Assembly: GCA_963798865.1 (NCBI GenBank)
Contig: CAWCVZ010000005.1
Location: 806,001-870,000, forward strand
DNA length: 64,000 nucleotides
From: RBG-16-34-14 sp963798865
GTDB taxonomy: Bacteria; Bacteroidota; Ignavibacteria; Ignavibacteriales; Ignavibacteriaceae
Reading direction: 5' to 3'
In this document: one piece after another, positions 37,602 to 49,354 of the stretch
Numbering within the stretch: position 1 is the stretch's first letter
Layout: every line of letters begins with the position of its first letter
The notes under the pieces: generated by a model
What the model saw: only the letters and a program-made list of their open reading frames with translations
The model's database searches: none
What the model was told of the DNA's origin: nothing
Translations under genes and position numbers: made by a program

Positions 37602-37775
37602 CTTGCAGTCTATGACATCATTGGCAGAGAAATAAAAGTTTTAGTAAATGAAAAGAAAGCACCTGGAAATTATGAAATTAACTTTGATGCAGGTAATCTG
37701 GCAAGTGGAATTTATATATATAAATTAGAATCAAAAAATTTTACTAAATCTCAGAAGATGGTTTTGTTGAAATAA
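37602..37775 (+). pseudogene. Orphan T9SS C-terminal sorting domain fragment
   Basis: An open stretch of 57 codons without a start encodes VYDIIGREIKVLVNE, NYEINFDAGNLASGIYIYKL and ends KSQKMVLLK, the second half of a type IX secretion C-terminal sorting domain. The N-terminal half of the domain (the NYPNPFNP part) is missing, and an in-frame TAA lies just upstream. A terminator follows at 37799. It is probably the detached 3' end of the preceding secreted-protein gene. Confidence 0.85.
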
Positions 37776-37798
37776 AATTCTATAATAGAAAATATAAA

Positions 37799-37829
37799 AA
37801 ACCTTCGGGATTTTTAAAGCCGGAGGTTT
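37799..37829 (+). terminator. Rho-independent-like terminator after the T9SS remnant
   Basis: AAACCTTCGG pairs with CCGGAGGTTT (one G-U) around an 11-base loop, followed by AATTTATT. It is placed 24 bases after the orphan sorting domain and before hldE1. The T-tract is weak. Confidence 0.55.
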
Positions 37830-37939
37830 AATTTATTCTAAAAAAAATAACTCTTAGCTACCAATCAATCAATACTTGATCTTCTTTATCCGCTCCATTA
37901 TTATAGTTATCTTTATACATCAAAAAACAAAGAAATTGA

Positions 37940-38936
37940 ATGGTTAAACTAAAATCCAATAGAATCAAAGAATTAAAAAATAATTTCAAAGGATTAAAAA
38001 TTGCGGTTATCGGTGATATGATGCTTGATGGTTATTTCTGGGGTGATGTTAAAAGAATTTCTCCGGAAGCACCTGTTCCTGTAATTGAAATTGAAAATGA
38101 ATTTTTCAGATTTGGTGGTGCTGCAAATGTAACTTTAAACATTTCAGAGCTCGGTGGAATACCTTATTCAATCGGCACAGTTGGAAATGATAATGACGGA
38201 AGAATTTTTAATTCGCTTATGAAGGAATCCGGGATAAAATCTGATGGAATTATAGTTGATAAATCAAGACCCACAACAGCAAAAACAAGAGTGATTGCCG
38301 GAAACCAGCATGTTGTTAAGAATTGATAAAGAGAGTAAAAAAGATGTTTCCTCCGAAATTGAGAAAAAACTTTTTAGTTATTTGTCAGATCATATAAAAA
38401 ATATTAATGGAATTATTCTTCAGGATTATAATAAGGGAGTATTAACACCAGGATTAATTAAAAAAATAATTAATCTGGCAAATAATAAAAATGTTTTAAT
38501 TACTGTTGACCCGAAGTTCAATAATTTTTTTGAATATAAAAATGTAACTGTATTTAAGCCAAACAGGAAAGAAGCAGAAGATATTCTGGCAATGAAAATA
38601 AAAACCGATGCTGACATTAGTAAAGCCGGCAATACTCTTCTTAAAAGATTGAATGCAAAAAATATTTTGTTAACACTTGGAGCTGGTGGTATAGCAGTTT
38701 TTGAATTTAACAAACCCGAAAAAAGGATGCCCACAAAAGCACGGGTAGTAGCGGATGTTTCAGGAGCCGGAGATACTGTTATTGCAACTTTAACAATGGC
38801 GCTCGCTGCAGGTGCTGATATTCCTGAAGCTTCTTACCTTGCAAATTATGCTGCCGGAATTGTATGTGAGGAAGTCGGCATAGTTCCTATTGAAGCAGGA
38901 AAGCTCTTCAATACTATTGAGAAAGAAAATAAATGA
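37940..38936 (+). CDS. hldE1: D-glycero-beta-D-manno-heptose-7-phosphate kinase, frame-disrupted
   Basis: This is an approximately 331-residue PfkB/ribokinase-fold enzyme that phosphorylates heptose-7-phosphate at C1 for ADP-heptose synthesis (LPS core). Motifs are IAVIGDMMLDGYFWGDVKRISPEAPVPV at the N-terminus, FGGAANVTLNISELGG, and the C-terminal ATP/anion-hole motif DVSGAGDTVIA. One extra A near 38318-38322 splits the frame between HVV and RIDKE; the total length is 3n+1. It corresponds to the N-terminal half of E. coli HldE. The stop overlaps hldE2 by four bases. Confidence 0.9.
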
Positions 38937-39412
38937 AGAACCTGCTTTCAAAAGAGGAGATGAAATCCTTAAGAAAGAAATTTAAAGATGAAAATAAAAA
39001 AGTTGTTTTCACTAATGGTGTGTTTGATTTAATTCACTCCGGACATATTGATTATCTTACAAAAGCTAAAAACCTGGGAGATATTTTAATTGTGGGGTTA
39101 AACAGTGATTCTTCTGTCAGGAGGATTAAAGGAGATAAACGCCCGCTGATTAATGAAACTGAAAGAGCTTTTTTATTGTCGAATCTTAAACCCGTTGATT
39201 TCGTTGTAATCTTTTATGAAGATACACCTTTTGAATTAATTAAAGAACTGGTTCCTGATATTCTTGTAAAAGGTGCTGATTGGTCATTGGATAAAATTGT
39301 TGGCAGCGATATTGTCCTTGCTAATGGCGGAGAAGTAAAGAATATTCAGTTTGTTAACGAGCAGTCAACTTCAAAAATAATTGAAAAAATTTTATCCAGG
39401 TATTCTGATTAA
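38933..39412 (+). CDS. hldE2: D-glycero-beta-D-manno-heptose 1-phosphate adenylyltransferase
   Basis: This is a 159-residue nucleotidyltransferase that makes ADP-heptose from heptose-1-phosphate and ATP. The cytidylyltransferase-family motif FTNGVFDLIHSGHIDYL contains the catalytic HxGH, and LVKGADWSLDKIVGSD and NEQSTSKIIEKI follow. It equals the C-terminal half of HldE and here is a separate gene overlapping the kinase by four bases (ATGA), so the two are translated together. Confidence 0.94.
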   Translation: MKNLLSKEEMKSLRKKFKDENKKVVFTNGVFDLIHSGHIDYLTKAKNLGDILIVGLNSDSSVRRIKGDKRPLINETERAFLLSNLKPVDFVVIFYEDTPFELIKELVPDILVKGADWSLDKIVGSDIVLANGGEVKNIQFVNEQSTSKIIEKILSRYSD

Positions 39413-39523
39413 ACTCACCCAGATTTATTTTACTCCTGTCTGCATATCTTGGTATATAAACCGGCAGACGGGTATGATTTCTATCATCTGATTTTTATTA
39501 TGAAATAACATTAAAGTATTTGA

Positions 39524-42500
39524 TTGGACGAAGTAGAAAAAAATAAAAAGAAAGTTAAAGTAAAAAAGAAAAGAACTCTTCTGCAGAGAATTGTTAACGT
39601 ATTTCTCTACAGCGGAATAGTACTGCTCTTTCTTTTATTAATTCTTTTTGGTATAAGCCAGACTTCAACATTCAGAGATTTTTTAAGAGATAAAGTTGTT
39701 GAAGAAGTTAACAGCACCCTAAATGGTAAATTATATATTGGGGAAATTCAGGGGACGATCTTTACTTCATTGTTTCTTCGCAACACGGTTGTAACTTCCG
39801 GTAAGGATACAATCCTTAAAGCTGAAACAATTGGTGTGATGACAAGTCCTCTTCAGCTTTTATTAAAAAAAATCCATATTAGATATTTTGAAATAAGAAA
39901 TGCTTCAATAAATCTTGCGTCGGATGAGAATGGTGATTTGAATATTAACAAAGCTCTTTCCTCCTTCTGAAGAAGATACAGTAAAATCTGAATTTCCATT
40001 TAAAATTGAAATTGCAAACCTTCAGTTTGAAAATGTGAACTTAGCATTTAAAGATTATACAATAAAAACTCCCTCAAATTATGATTCATTTAATTCTAAA
40101 GATATTCAGTTAAAAAACCTGAACCTCGGTCTTGAGGCAAACCTTGACATAAAAAATAATATATACGAGCTCTCGTTAGATAATTTCTCTTTTAAACCAA
40201 ATGTAAATGGTCTTAAAGTGAATAAACTTGAAGGACAATTTTTTATTAATGAAAAGGGAATTCTTGCCAAAGATCTTTTTTTGAAAACAGACAGATCAGA
40301 AGTAATGATTAATGCTTCGGCAACTGATATTAATATTTTTGATACTCTCGGGATAAAACCTGAAAATGCAAATATTAATTTTCAGGCTGGCTCGAATGGA
40401 TTTTCCTTTGATGAGATAAAAGCTGTTTCACCTTCGTTAAATATGCTTAAAGGAAATTTTGATTTTTCAATAAAAGCATCAGGCTCAACTAAACAGTTAA
40501 ACCTTAATGATATTAGGATAACCATTAATAATACTAAAGTTGGCGGTACCGCCGAGGTTAAAAATCTTCTTGATGGAAATTTATTTATCAACGCAGATTT
40601 AAGTGGTTCTTATATTAATCAGAATGACATTAAAAATTTGTTTTCGGGAATGGAAATACCCACTTACCCCGAATTTGGTTTAATAGAATTTAAAACGCTA
40701 ACTTATTCGGGCGATCCCTCAGAGTTCAAATCTGAGTTAAATATTAAAACAGAAAAAGGAACTATAGATGGTGTTGTTAATTTCAATTTTAAAAATGAAC
40801 CTTTAAAATATGACCTAACTCTAAATACTCATGGAATAGATATAGAACCTTTTGCAGGTATAAAATCTTCACTTAATATTTCCGCTGAAATAAAAGGACA
40901 GGGTGTTTCACCCGAAACATTTGACGGCACTGTAAAATTGTTTGCTAACGGTTCTGCAATAAACGGAAATAATATTGATACTTTAAGACTAACTGCTGAT
41001 GCAGAAAATAAATTTATTAAATATGATTTTCATCTGGTGGCTAATAAAACAACTGCGGATTTAAATGGCAATTTTGATTTCAAACCTGTTGAGCCCACAT
41101 ACCAGTTAAAAGGAGGTATCCGGGATTTTAATCTTGCAGAATTTGTTCACGATACCGCTATGCAAAGTAATATCAATTTATCTTTAGATGGAGACGGCAA
41201 CGGTTTCAGCCAGGATAGTCTCGATCTATTTTTAGTTGCAACATTATATAAATCAAGTTTCAGCAAAGTTAAGATTGACACAACAAGATTAATTGTTGAT
41301 TTGCGTTCTCCTCATGGAGAAGATAGAGTAATAAATATAGTTTCAGATCTCGCTGATATAACAATTATGGGAAAGTATAATGTGGATCAGGCACTTGATT
41401 TAATTATTAGCGAAACAAATCTTCTCTCAGCCGCATTCAAAGAAAAAATTAACACTGTCGTTCCTTCCCTGTCAAATGAATCTGATTCAAAAAATAGTGC
41501 GGGATTGAAAATAAGAAAACCTTTGTTTACCCAGGTTACAGAACCCGCAAATTTTAGCTACTTGATTGATCTTAAAGATTTCAGTTTAGTTTCAGCATTT
41601 ATTGGGAATTATAATCTTGATATTGATGCGGAGATGGGTGGAAAATTTGAAAGTACTCCTGATGACAGTGTGCTTTTCACTTTTGATACCGACCTGAGAT
41701 ACATTAAAGTTTATAATGATTCAGAAGCATATTTCATTTCTAATATGGGTCTTAGTCTTGGTGTTCAGAATAGTTTTAATGCTGTTTCCACTTCGGATTT
41801 AATACTGGATTTGAATACCACAGCAGACTGGATTTTTGCGGGGAGTCAAATTTACGATTTAGCATTCAAGCTGAATATGGAAAAAGATATTGCTAAAGTT
41901 GATCTAAGCGCAAAACCGGATCCGTTTTTTGCTAAGCTTACAACTCAAATTGATTTGAACAATAATAAATTGGATTTATCTATTGATACATTAAAATTTC
42001 TATTCAGCAATATCCTGATTGAAAATAAAAATAAGATTAATCTTAGTTATGATGGAGATAAACTGGATGTTAAGAAATTTATACTTGTTCGTAACAACTC
42101 CGAGTTAGACATCCAGGGATATCTTTCCCAAACCGGCAGCCAGGATCTTAATATAAAATTAAAAGATTGGAGAGGAAAAGATTTAAGTGTAAACATGATG
42201 CATTTAAAACCGGAAAATAGTATAGAAGCAAGTATAAACATTGATTCTAAAATTTCAGGAAGCTTCTTTTCACCTATAATAAGTACTGATCTTTTAATTG
42301 ATAGTATTTCTTACGGGAATAAAAAATTCGGAGTTTTAGAAAGTAATTTAAAATACAATAATAAAAATCTGCATCTCAATCTTGTTTTTCTTGATTCAAC
42401 ATTGAGCAAGAAAGATACTGCTCTAACTTTAAACGGCGATGTTCCTATTGATCTTGCATTTACAGGCGGTGAAAAAGATTATATGGAATCCAAACCAATG

Positions 42501-44021
42501 AATCTTAATCTCCGTTCAGATGGATTTAACCTTGGTGCATTCGGCGATATCCTTCCCGCAGTTAATAAACTGAGGGGTGAATTTTCTTCTAATTTAAAAT
42601 TATCCGGAACTCCATCAACCCTGAGAGCCACAGGAAATCTGAAAATAAAAGACGCAGCATTTTTCCTTGAAGCAAATAATCTTGAATATAATGCTTCATT
42701 ACTTGTTAACATTGATGGAGAAAATTTAAAACTTGACAGCCTTGTAATTGCAAATGTACCCGGAACAAAAAATGGCGGAAAAATGACTGGAAGCGGTTCA
42801 GCAACTCTTGATAATTTTAATATTACTTCATCAAATTTTTCATTCAATGGTGATTTAAAAGTTTTAAGTGATGGATCAAAATCTGCAAGCCCCTCAATCT
42901 ATGGCGAGCTTGTTATTGGAACTGAAGGAAAAGCAGAAATAAAATTTGAAGAAAGCAGAGTTTATATAAAAGCTCCGGTAATAATTAAAGTTGCAAAACT
43001 TACTTTCCCGCAGACTCAGTCAGCTTACCAGAGTGGATCAGAAAAATATATTTATATGTATCCTGAAGAAACTCTCTTGCCCGATTCGGGTAAAAAGGAA
43101 GTGGACTTTGAAACACTTGTTGATATATCTGAAAAAAATAAAGATAGTTCGGGTTCTGCAAAAACTAAAACAAGTATTTTTGATTATGATATAAGCGTTA
43201 AAATTGAAGACGAGGCAACAATCACTTATGTTCTTTCAAAAGAATTCGATCAGAACCTGGTTGCTATTCTTGAAGGAAATATAACCATTTCCAAAACCGG
43301 CAACAGAAGTGAAACACAGGGAAAATTAAAACTGCTTGAAGGTTCAACTCTTCAGTTCTTAAAAACCCTGGAAGCAGAAGGTTCAATTGAATTTGTAAGC
43401 GGCGAACTTAATAATCCGAACCTTGATATTGTTGCTACTTATAAAGATTACTATTATCCGAAAGATACCGGGGATGAAGTTCCGGTTGAAGTCAGACTTT
43501 TTATTAAAGGGCCATTAAAGGATTTATCAACAAGATTAAGTGCAGGTGAGGATAATTTAAAAGTTTATTATGGTGCACAAAGTATTGCCAATGATAGTCC
43601 ATCTCCTCAATTTGATGCATCTGATGCAGCAATGTTTATTTTGCTTGGAGATTTTAACAGCCAGGATATTACTCCCGAAGAAAGAAATAAAGTTGCTTCG
43701 GTTGCTGCAGGACTTGCAGGTTCCGTGGTTGGAAGTTTTTTAAACAAACAGTTTGGAGATGCAATTAAAAGTGTTCAGCTTCGCCAGGTTGGCACTGCAA
43801 CAGTAATAAGCCTTGTAGGGCGGGCTGGAGATTTCAGATATGAAATAGGAACATCTACTGATGTTTACCAGGATCTTAGCCGTGCAAATGTTAAAATTCA
43901 ATATCCGGTTACAAGAAAACTTTTTTTAAGGCTGGAAAGAAAAGAATCAATAAACAGGGAATCCACTTATACTAATGAAATGATTAATGAAGTGGGCATT
44001 AAATATATTTTTGAATTCTAA
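39524..44021 (+). CDS. tamB: TamB/AsmA-like translocation and assembly module protein, frame-disrupted
   Basis: This is an approximately 1498-residue protein beginning at TTG, with a basic N-terminus and one membrane anchor (about residues 24-44). Very long beta-repeat sequence follows and a C-terminal TamB/DUF490 domain with the segments FILLGDFNSQD and LFLRLERKESINRESTYTNE...VGIKYIFEF. TamB-like proteins form a hydrophobic groove across the periplasm and work in outer-membrane protein assembly and phospholipid transport. One extra T in the run 39957-39959 breaks the frame near residue 146; removing it restores continuity and the total is 3n+1. rnr begins at the base after its stop codon. 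Confidence 0.88.
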
Positions 44022-46119
44022 ATGAAAAAAAAACTTATCTCGTTCTTCAAACAAAACCCCAACAGGTTATTTAAAAGCAAGGAAGTTGCAAAGCGTCTTA
44101 GGATTGGCGAAGGGCATGAATATCAGGAATTAAAAGCAGCTTTACACAAATTATATGAAGATGACTTCCTTACGAAATCCGGTAAAAGATATAAATTGAG
44201 AACTCTGCCGAAGAACCATAAGATTAGCGGGACACTACAAATTAATCAGGGAGGTTTTGGATTTGTGATTCCGGAAAAAAAAGAAACCGGTGATATATTT
44301 ATTGCTGCAAGAAATTTGAAAACTGCATTCAGCGGCGACAAGGTTGAAGTAATTCTTTTTGCCAAACAAAAGGGAAAAAATCTTGAAGGTCAAATCACTC
44401 AAATACTAAAAAGAAAAAGAGAAGAAATAGTCGGAACTCTTAGCAAATCAAATTCATTTTATTTTGTAAAACCTGATGAACCTCAGATTCATCGCGATAT
44501 ATATATTGATCCCTCTAAATTAAACGGCGCTAAAAAAGGTGATAAAGTAATAGCAGGAAATTTTGTTTGGGATTCTTCAATGCTTAATCCCGAAGGAGAA
44601 ATTATTGAAATAATCGGAGAGTCCGGTTCAAAAGAAGCTGAAGCTCAATCTATTGCGAGGGAGTTTGGATTGCCTTATAAATTCCCTGAAAATGTAATTG
44701 CTGAAGCTGAAGAAATAAAAAGTGAAATAACTGATGAAGAAATAAAAAATAGAATTGATTTCAGAGATAAAAATGTTTTTACTATTGATCCTGAAGATGC
44801 AAAAGATTTTGATGATGCATTATCAGTTGAAGAACTTGATAATGGAAATTTGTTAATAGGAATTCATATTGCAGATGTAAGTAATTATGTTACTTTGGGA
44901 AGCCAGCTTGATAAACAGGCATTGAGACGCGGAAACAGCGTTTATCTTGTAGGTCAGGTTATCCCTATGCTACCCGAAAAACTTTCAAACAATCTTTGCT
45001 CGCTGGTTCCTTTTAAAGACAGGTTAACATATTCTGTTATTGTAGAATTAACAACTCGCGGGAAACTTATCAAGTATGATATTCAAAAAACCATAATCAA
45101 CAGTAAAAGAAGATTTAATTACAGCGAAGCTCAACATGTTATTGAAAATGAAGAAGGTGACCTGGTAAAAGAAATTATTACTTTAAATAATCTCGCAAGA
45201 ATTCTGAGAAAGAAAAGATTTAAAAGAAGGTGGAATTGAATTCTTTACCCAGGAAATAAAATTTAGATTAGATGAGAATGGTATGCCTGTGGAGATTTTT
45301 ACAAAGGAGATAAAAGAAAGCAACATGCTGATTGAAGAATTTATGCTTCTTGCCAACAAGTTAGTTGCAAAGCACATCGGGTTTCCTGTAAAATCAGCCA
45401 GACCATTTGTTTACAGAGTTCACGATCTTCCGGATGTTGAAAAGATTTATGAATTTTCTAGATTTGTAAAATCATTAGGATATTCTTTTGACCCTAATGC
45501 TGCGTCACGAACCAAAGAGTTTATGCGACTAATGGAACAGGTAAAAGGAAAAGAGGAAGAAGCATTGGTTAACGAACTTGCCATTCGTTCAATGGCTAAA
45601 GCTGAATATTCTGTTAACAATATCGGTCACTACGGATTGGGTTTTAAATTTTATTCACACTTTACTTCTCCTATTAGAAGGTATGCAGATCTTATTGTGC
45701 ACAGATTGCTTTACGAATATGGAAATTCAAATAATAAAGTAAAATATACTTTAACTCAGCTTGAAGAAATTTCTGAACATATTTCACAGTGTGAAAGAAA
45801 TGCCATAGAAGCGGAAAGATTATCTGTTAAGCTGAAACAAATTGAGTTTCTGAAAAATCATATAGGTGAGGAATTTCACGCCGTTATAAGTGGCATAACT
45901 CATTTTGGTATTTTTGTTAAAATTATTGATAATTTGGCAGAAGGATTGATTAGAGTTAGAGATTTGGAGGGAGATTTTTACGTTTACGATGAAAAAAAAT
46001 ATGCTTTAATTGGTAGAGTTTCAAGGAAACAGTTTCGTTTGGGCGATAAATTAATAGTAAAATTGGTTCGGGTTGATCCTGATAAATCGGAACTTGATTT
46101 TATTTTAGCGGAAAAATAA
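44022..46119 (+). CDS. rnr: Ribonuclease R, frame-disrupted
   Basis: This is an approximately 698-residue RNase II/R-family 3'-5' exoribonuclease that degrades structured RNA processively. The order is an N-terminal helix-turn-helix-like segment, cold-shock domains (GFGFVIPEKKETGDIFI), the RNB catalytic domain with TIDPEDAKDFDDALSVE carrying the Mg2+-binding Asp residues, YSVNNIGHYGLGF...FTSPIRRYADL, and a C-terminal S1 domain (FHAVISGITHFGIFVKI). One extra A in the A-run 45222-45225 splits the frame; corrected, it reads KEGGIEFFTQEIKF. Length 3n+1 agrees. Confidence 0.93.
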
Positions 46120-46133
46120 AGGAATAAAAAATT

Positions 46134-49100
46134 ATGCAAAAGAAATTAATATTTTTTCTGCTTTTACTTGGCATCTTCTCTATAAATATCTTTGCCCAGT
46201 TTGGTAAGAATAAAGTACAATATAAAAATTTTACCTGGTACTATATCCAGACAGATCATTTTGATATTTATTTTAATCAGGATGGTTCAACTCTTGCTGA
46301 ATTCACAGCGCATACTGCAGAAGATGCCCTGAAATCTATCCAGGAAAGTTTCAAGTATAAAATTAATAATCGGGTAACAATTATAGTTTACAATTCGCAA
46401 AATGATTTTCAGGAAACAAATGTAACAGATGAATATCTCAGCGAAGGAATACAGGGTTTTACCGAGCTTTTTAAAAACAGGGTTGTTATCCAGTTTACAG
46501 GTTCTTATAAATTATTCCGGCATCTGGTTCACCACGAGTTAACCCATGCAGTTTTAAACGATATGTTGTATGGCGGTTCACTTCAAAACATAATTTCAAA
46601 TAATATAACTATAAGCTTGCCATTATGGTTTAATGAAGGAATGGCAGAATACCAGGCACTTGGATGGGATATTGACACTGATATGTTTATTCGTGATGCA
46701 GCAATAAGTGAATACCTTCCTGATATTCAGCAGCTTAACGGATATTTTGCTTATAGGGGAGGACAGGCTGTTTTTAATTACATTGCTGATAAGTATGGAA
46801 AAGAAAAAATTGGTGAGCTCGTTAATAAAGTAAAAAGCACAGGCAGCGTGGAAGAAGCTTTTAAATCTTCCATTGGCATATCTATTAAAGAACTGAATGA
46901 AAGATGGAAAAAAGAAATTAAAAAGATTTACTGGCCTGATATTGCATTAAGGAAAGATCCTGATGAGTTTGCTAAAAGATTAACCGATCATCGTGAAGAC
47001 GGCGGTTTTTATAATACAAGCCCTGCAGTTTCTCCGCAGGGAGATAAAATTGCTTTCATCTCCAACAGGGATTATTATTTTGATGTTTACCTTATGGATG
47101 CTATTGATGGGAAAATTATTAAAAAACTTGTTGAAGGTAACAGAACGCCTGACTTTGAAGATTTAAATATTTTAACACCTGGTTTAAGCTGGTCACCAAG
47201 CGGAGATAAAATTGTACTTTCAGCAAAAAGCAATGGCTATGATGTTGTTTACCTGATTGACGTTGAAAATGAAGATAAAGAAATGCTGCCGATAAAAATG
47301 TCCGGTATAAAAAGCGTTACATGGTCGCCGGATGGTAGTAGAATTGCTTTTATTGGAGAGACAAATAAAGAATCAGATCTTTTCCTTTACAATTTTGAAA
47401 CAAAGGAAATTACTCATTTAACAGATGATATTTTTTCAGATGATAATCCTGCATGGTCACCTGATGGTAAAGAAATTTATTTTGTTTCTGATAGGAGAGA
47501 TTTTCTTTCGCAGACCGTACCCGATACATTAAAAATTTACAGATTCAATTATACCCAGAAAGATATTTATAAAATTAATCTTGAAACTCATGAAGTATCA
47601 AGAATAACAGATTTGCCTAACAGTGATGAAACATCTCCTGCTGTTAGTCCTGATGGAAAGGAAATTCTTTTTATCTCTGATATTAATGGGATAAACAATA
47701 TTTACAAAAAGGAAATAACCTCGGGTAATTTAAAAGATATTGTTCCTGTAACTAACTCATTAAGCGGTCTTTACCAGCTATCCCTTTCCAGGGATGGAAA
47801 AAAACTGGCTTTTTCTTCATTGTATCAGTCAGCTTTCAATATTTTTCTCTTAAATAATCCATTTGAAATTGATCTTGAAATGGATAAGCTGCCTCCAACA
47901 GTATTTATCAGCAAGCTTAATTCTATGAGTGGTAAAGAAAATGAAAAAGCAAATGTTGAAATATTCAGTCATGATACTTCTGAAGCAGATTCGAATGGCT
48001 TACAAATTTATACAGGAACTATCATTGACTCAACAAAAATTTATGGAGATTCAGTTCAGATAGATTTTAATAATTATGTATTCGGGAATAATATTGATAC
48101 TAAAAAAGATTCTTCCAAAGAAGAAAAACCTCAGTTTAATTTAACTGATAACCTTGACAAACAAGGTGATTACAAAGTAAACAAATATAAAATTACATTT
48201 TCCCCTGATATTATTTATGCTAATGCCGGTTATAGTTCACTTTATGGTTTACTGGGAACAACAGTTATATCATTCAGTGATGTATTAGGAAATCATAGAT
48301 TAATTGGTTTAACAAGTCTTCAGATTGATTTGAAGAATAGCGATTACGGGTTGGCATATTATTATCTGCCCGATAGAATTAATTACGGGTTGGAGGCATT
48401 TCACACAGCAAGATTTGTTTTCCTTTCAAGAGGACCTTATTCCAACCTGTTCCGTTTCAGAAATTATGGAGTGGTTGGTTCATTAAATTATCCGTTAAAT
48501 ATGTTTTACCGTGTTGAAGCAGGTTTAAGCTGGTTAAATGTTTCAAGTGAAAATCTCGATAACCCTGCAGAACCGACTGAAAAAATTTCTTACATTATTC
48601 CAAGCGCAAGCTTTGTACACGATAATGTTCTCTGGGGATATACAGCCCCGGTTGAAGGAACCCGTTACCGGTTTGATGTTTTAGGAAATCCCGGTTTAAA
48701 TAATAAAAGATTAAGCTTCTATTCACTTCTGGGAGATTACCGGACATATTTCCGTTTTGGAGATGATTATTCTTTTGCATTCAGGCTGTCCGGCGGATAT
48801 TCAGGTGGTGCTAATCCGCAAAGATTTTTTATTGGTGGAATTGATAACTGGATTAACAGAACTTTTGCCACAACCGATATTCCTCTTGAAAATGCTTCCG
48901 ACTTTGCATTCCTTACACCTGCATTACCGTTAAGAGGATTTAATTATGCAGAGCAAATCGGAACAAAGTATGGGCTTTTGAATTTAGAATTCCGGTATCC
49001 ATTAATTAAATATTTATTAACTGGTGCTATCCCAATTTTATTCAGTAATATTTATGGAGTAGCTTTTGCCGATATAGGCTCTGCATGGGATAATACCAAA

Positions 49101-49286
49101 ACATTAAGGTTCTTTGAAAAAAATATTAATGGCAGTACAGTAAGCAAAGATCTTTTAATGGGTACAGGGCTTGGTGCAAGGATGTTCTTCCTTTACTTTT
49201 TATTAAGGTTTGACGTTGCCTGGGCGTATAGTGTAGATAAGTTCTCAGCACCTAAATATTATATCTCTCTTGGAGCGGATTTTTAA
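46134..49286 (+). CDS. Outer-membrane protein: gluzincin peptidase + TolB-like propeller + Omp85-like barrel
   Basis: This is a 1050-residue protein with a signal peptide (residues 1-22, ending FAQ). Domain 1 is a peptidase MA-like zinc metallopeptidase with His134-Glu135-x-x-His138 (HHELTH) and the downstream ligand Glu168 (WFNEGMAEYQ). Domain 2 (about 280-590) is a six-bladed PD40/TolB-type propeller with repeats such as WSPDGSRIAFIGE and AWSPDGKEIYFVS. Domain 3 (about 690-1050) is a beta-barrel resembling the surface-antigen C-terminus, with LPLRGFNYAEQIG and the final Phe. This suggests a barrel-anchored protease with a protein-binding propeller in the periplasm or at the surface. The substrate is unknown. 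The ATG follows AAGGAA. Confidence 0.85.
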   Translation: MQKKLIFFLLLLGIFSINIFAQFGKNKVQYKNFTWYYIQTDHFDIYFNQDGSTLAEFTAHTAEDALKSIQESFKYKINNRVTIIVYNSQNDFQETNVTDEYLSEGIQGFTELFKNRVVIQFTGSYKLFRHLVHHELTHAVLNDMLYGGSLQNIISNNITISLPLWFNEGMAEYQALGWDIDTDMFIRDAAISEYLPDIQQLNGYFAYRGGQAVFNYIADKYGKEKIGELVNKVKSTGSVEEAFKSSIGISIKELNERWKKEIKKIYWPDIALRKDPDEFAKRLTDHREDGGFYNTSPAVSPQGDKIAFISNRDYYFDVYLMDAIDGKIIKKLVEGNRTPDFEDLNILTPGLSWSPSGDKIVLSAKSNGYDVVYLIDVENEDKEMLPIKMSGIKSVTWSPDGSRIAFIGETNKESDLFLYNFETKEITHLTDDIFSDDNPAWSPDGKEIYFVSDRRDFLSQTVPDTLKIYRFNYTQKDIYKINLETHEVSRITDLPNSDETSPAVSPDGKEILFISDINGINNIYKKEITSGNLKDIVPVTNSLSGLYQLSLSRDGKKLAFSSLYQSAFNIFLLNNPFEIDLEMDKLPPTVFISKLNSMSGKENEKANVEIFSHDTSEADSNGLQIYTGTIIDSTKIYGDSVQIDFNNYVFGNNIDTKKDSSKEEKPQFNLTDNLDKQGDYKVNKYKITFSPDIIYANAGYSSLYGLLGTTVISFSDVLGNHRLIGLTSLQIDLKNSDYGLAYYYLPDRINYGLEAFHTARFVFLSRGPYSNLFRFRNYGVVGSLNYPLNMFYRVEAGLSWLNVSSENLDNPAEPTEKISYIIPSASFVHDNVLWGYTAPVEGTRYRFDVLGNPGLNNKRLSFYSLLGDYRTYFRFGDDYSFAFRLSGGYSGGANPQRFFIGGIDNWINRTFATTDIPLENASDFAFLTPALPLRGFNYAEQIGTKYGLLNLEFRYPLIKYLLTGAIPILFSNIYGVAFADIGSAWDNTKTLRFFEKNINGSTVSKDLLMGTGLGARMFFLYFLLRFDVAWAYSVDKFSAPKYYISLGADF

Positions 49287-49301
49287 TCTTATTTTTTCAA
49301 T

Positions 49302-49333
49302 AAAAAACCCGCTGAATTTGAGCGGGTTTTTTT
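49302..49333. terminator. Bidirectional intrinsic terminator
   Basis: AAAACCCGCT (49304-49313) pairs perfectly with AGCGGGTTTT (49321-49330) around a GAATTTG loop, flanked by an A-run upstream and a T-run downstream. It separates the convergent peptidase-propeller gene (+) and fmdB-like gene (-) and can serve both strands. Confidence 0.92.
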
Positions 49334-49354
49334 ATGCCTGATTATTAATTCAAA

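Noticed and set aside
37541..37775. A complete insertion sequence
   Set aside because: Only one end-like sequence and no transposase; too short for any known element.
44022..46119. Programmed ribosomal frameshift in rnr
   Set aside because: RNase R is not known to use one, no slippery site plus structure is seen, and the same type of break occurs in many unrelated genes.
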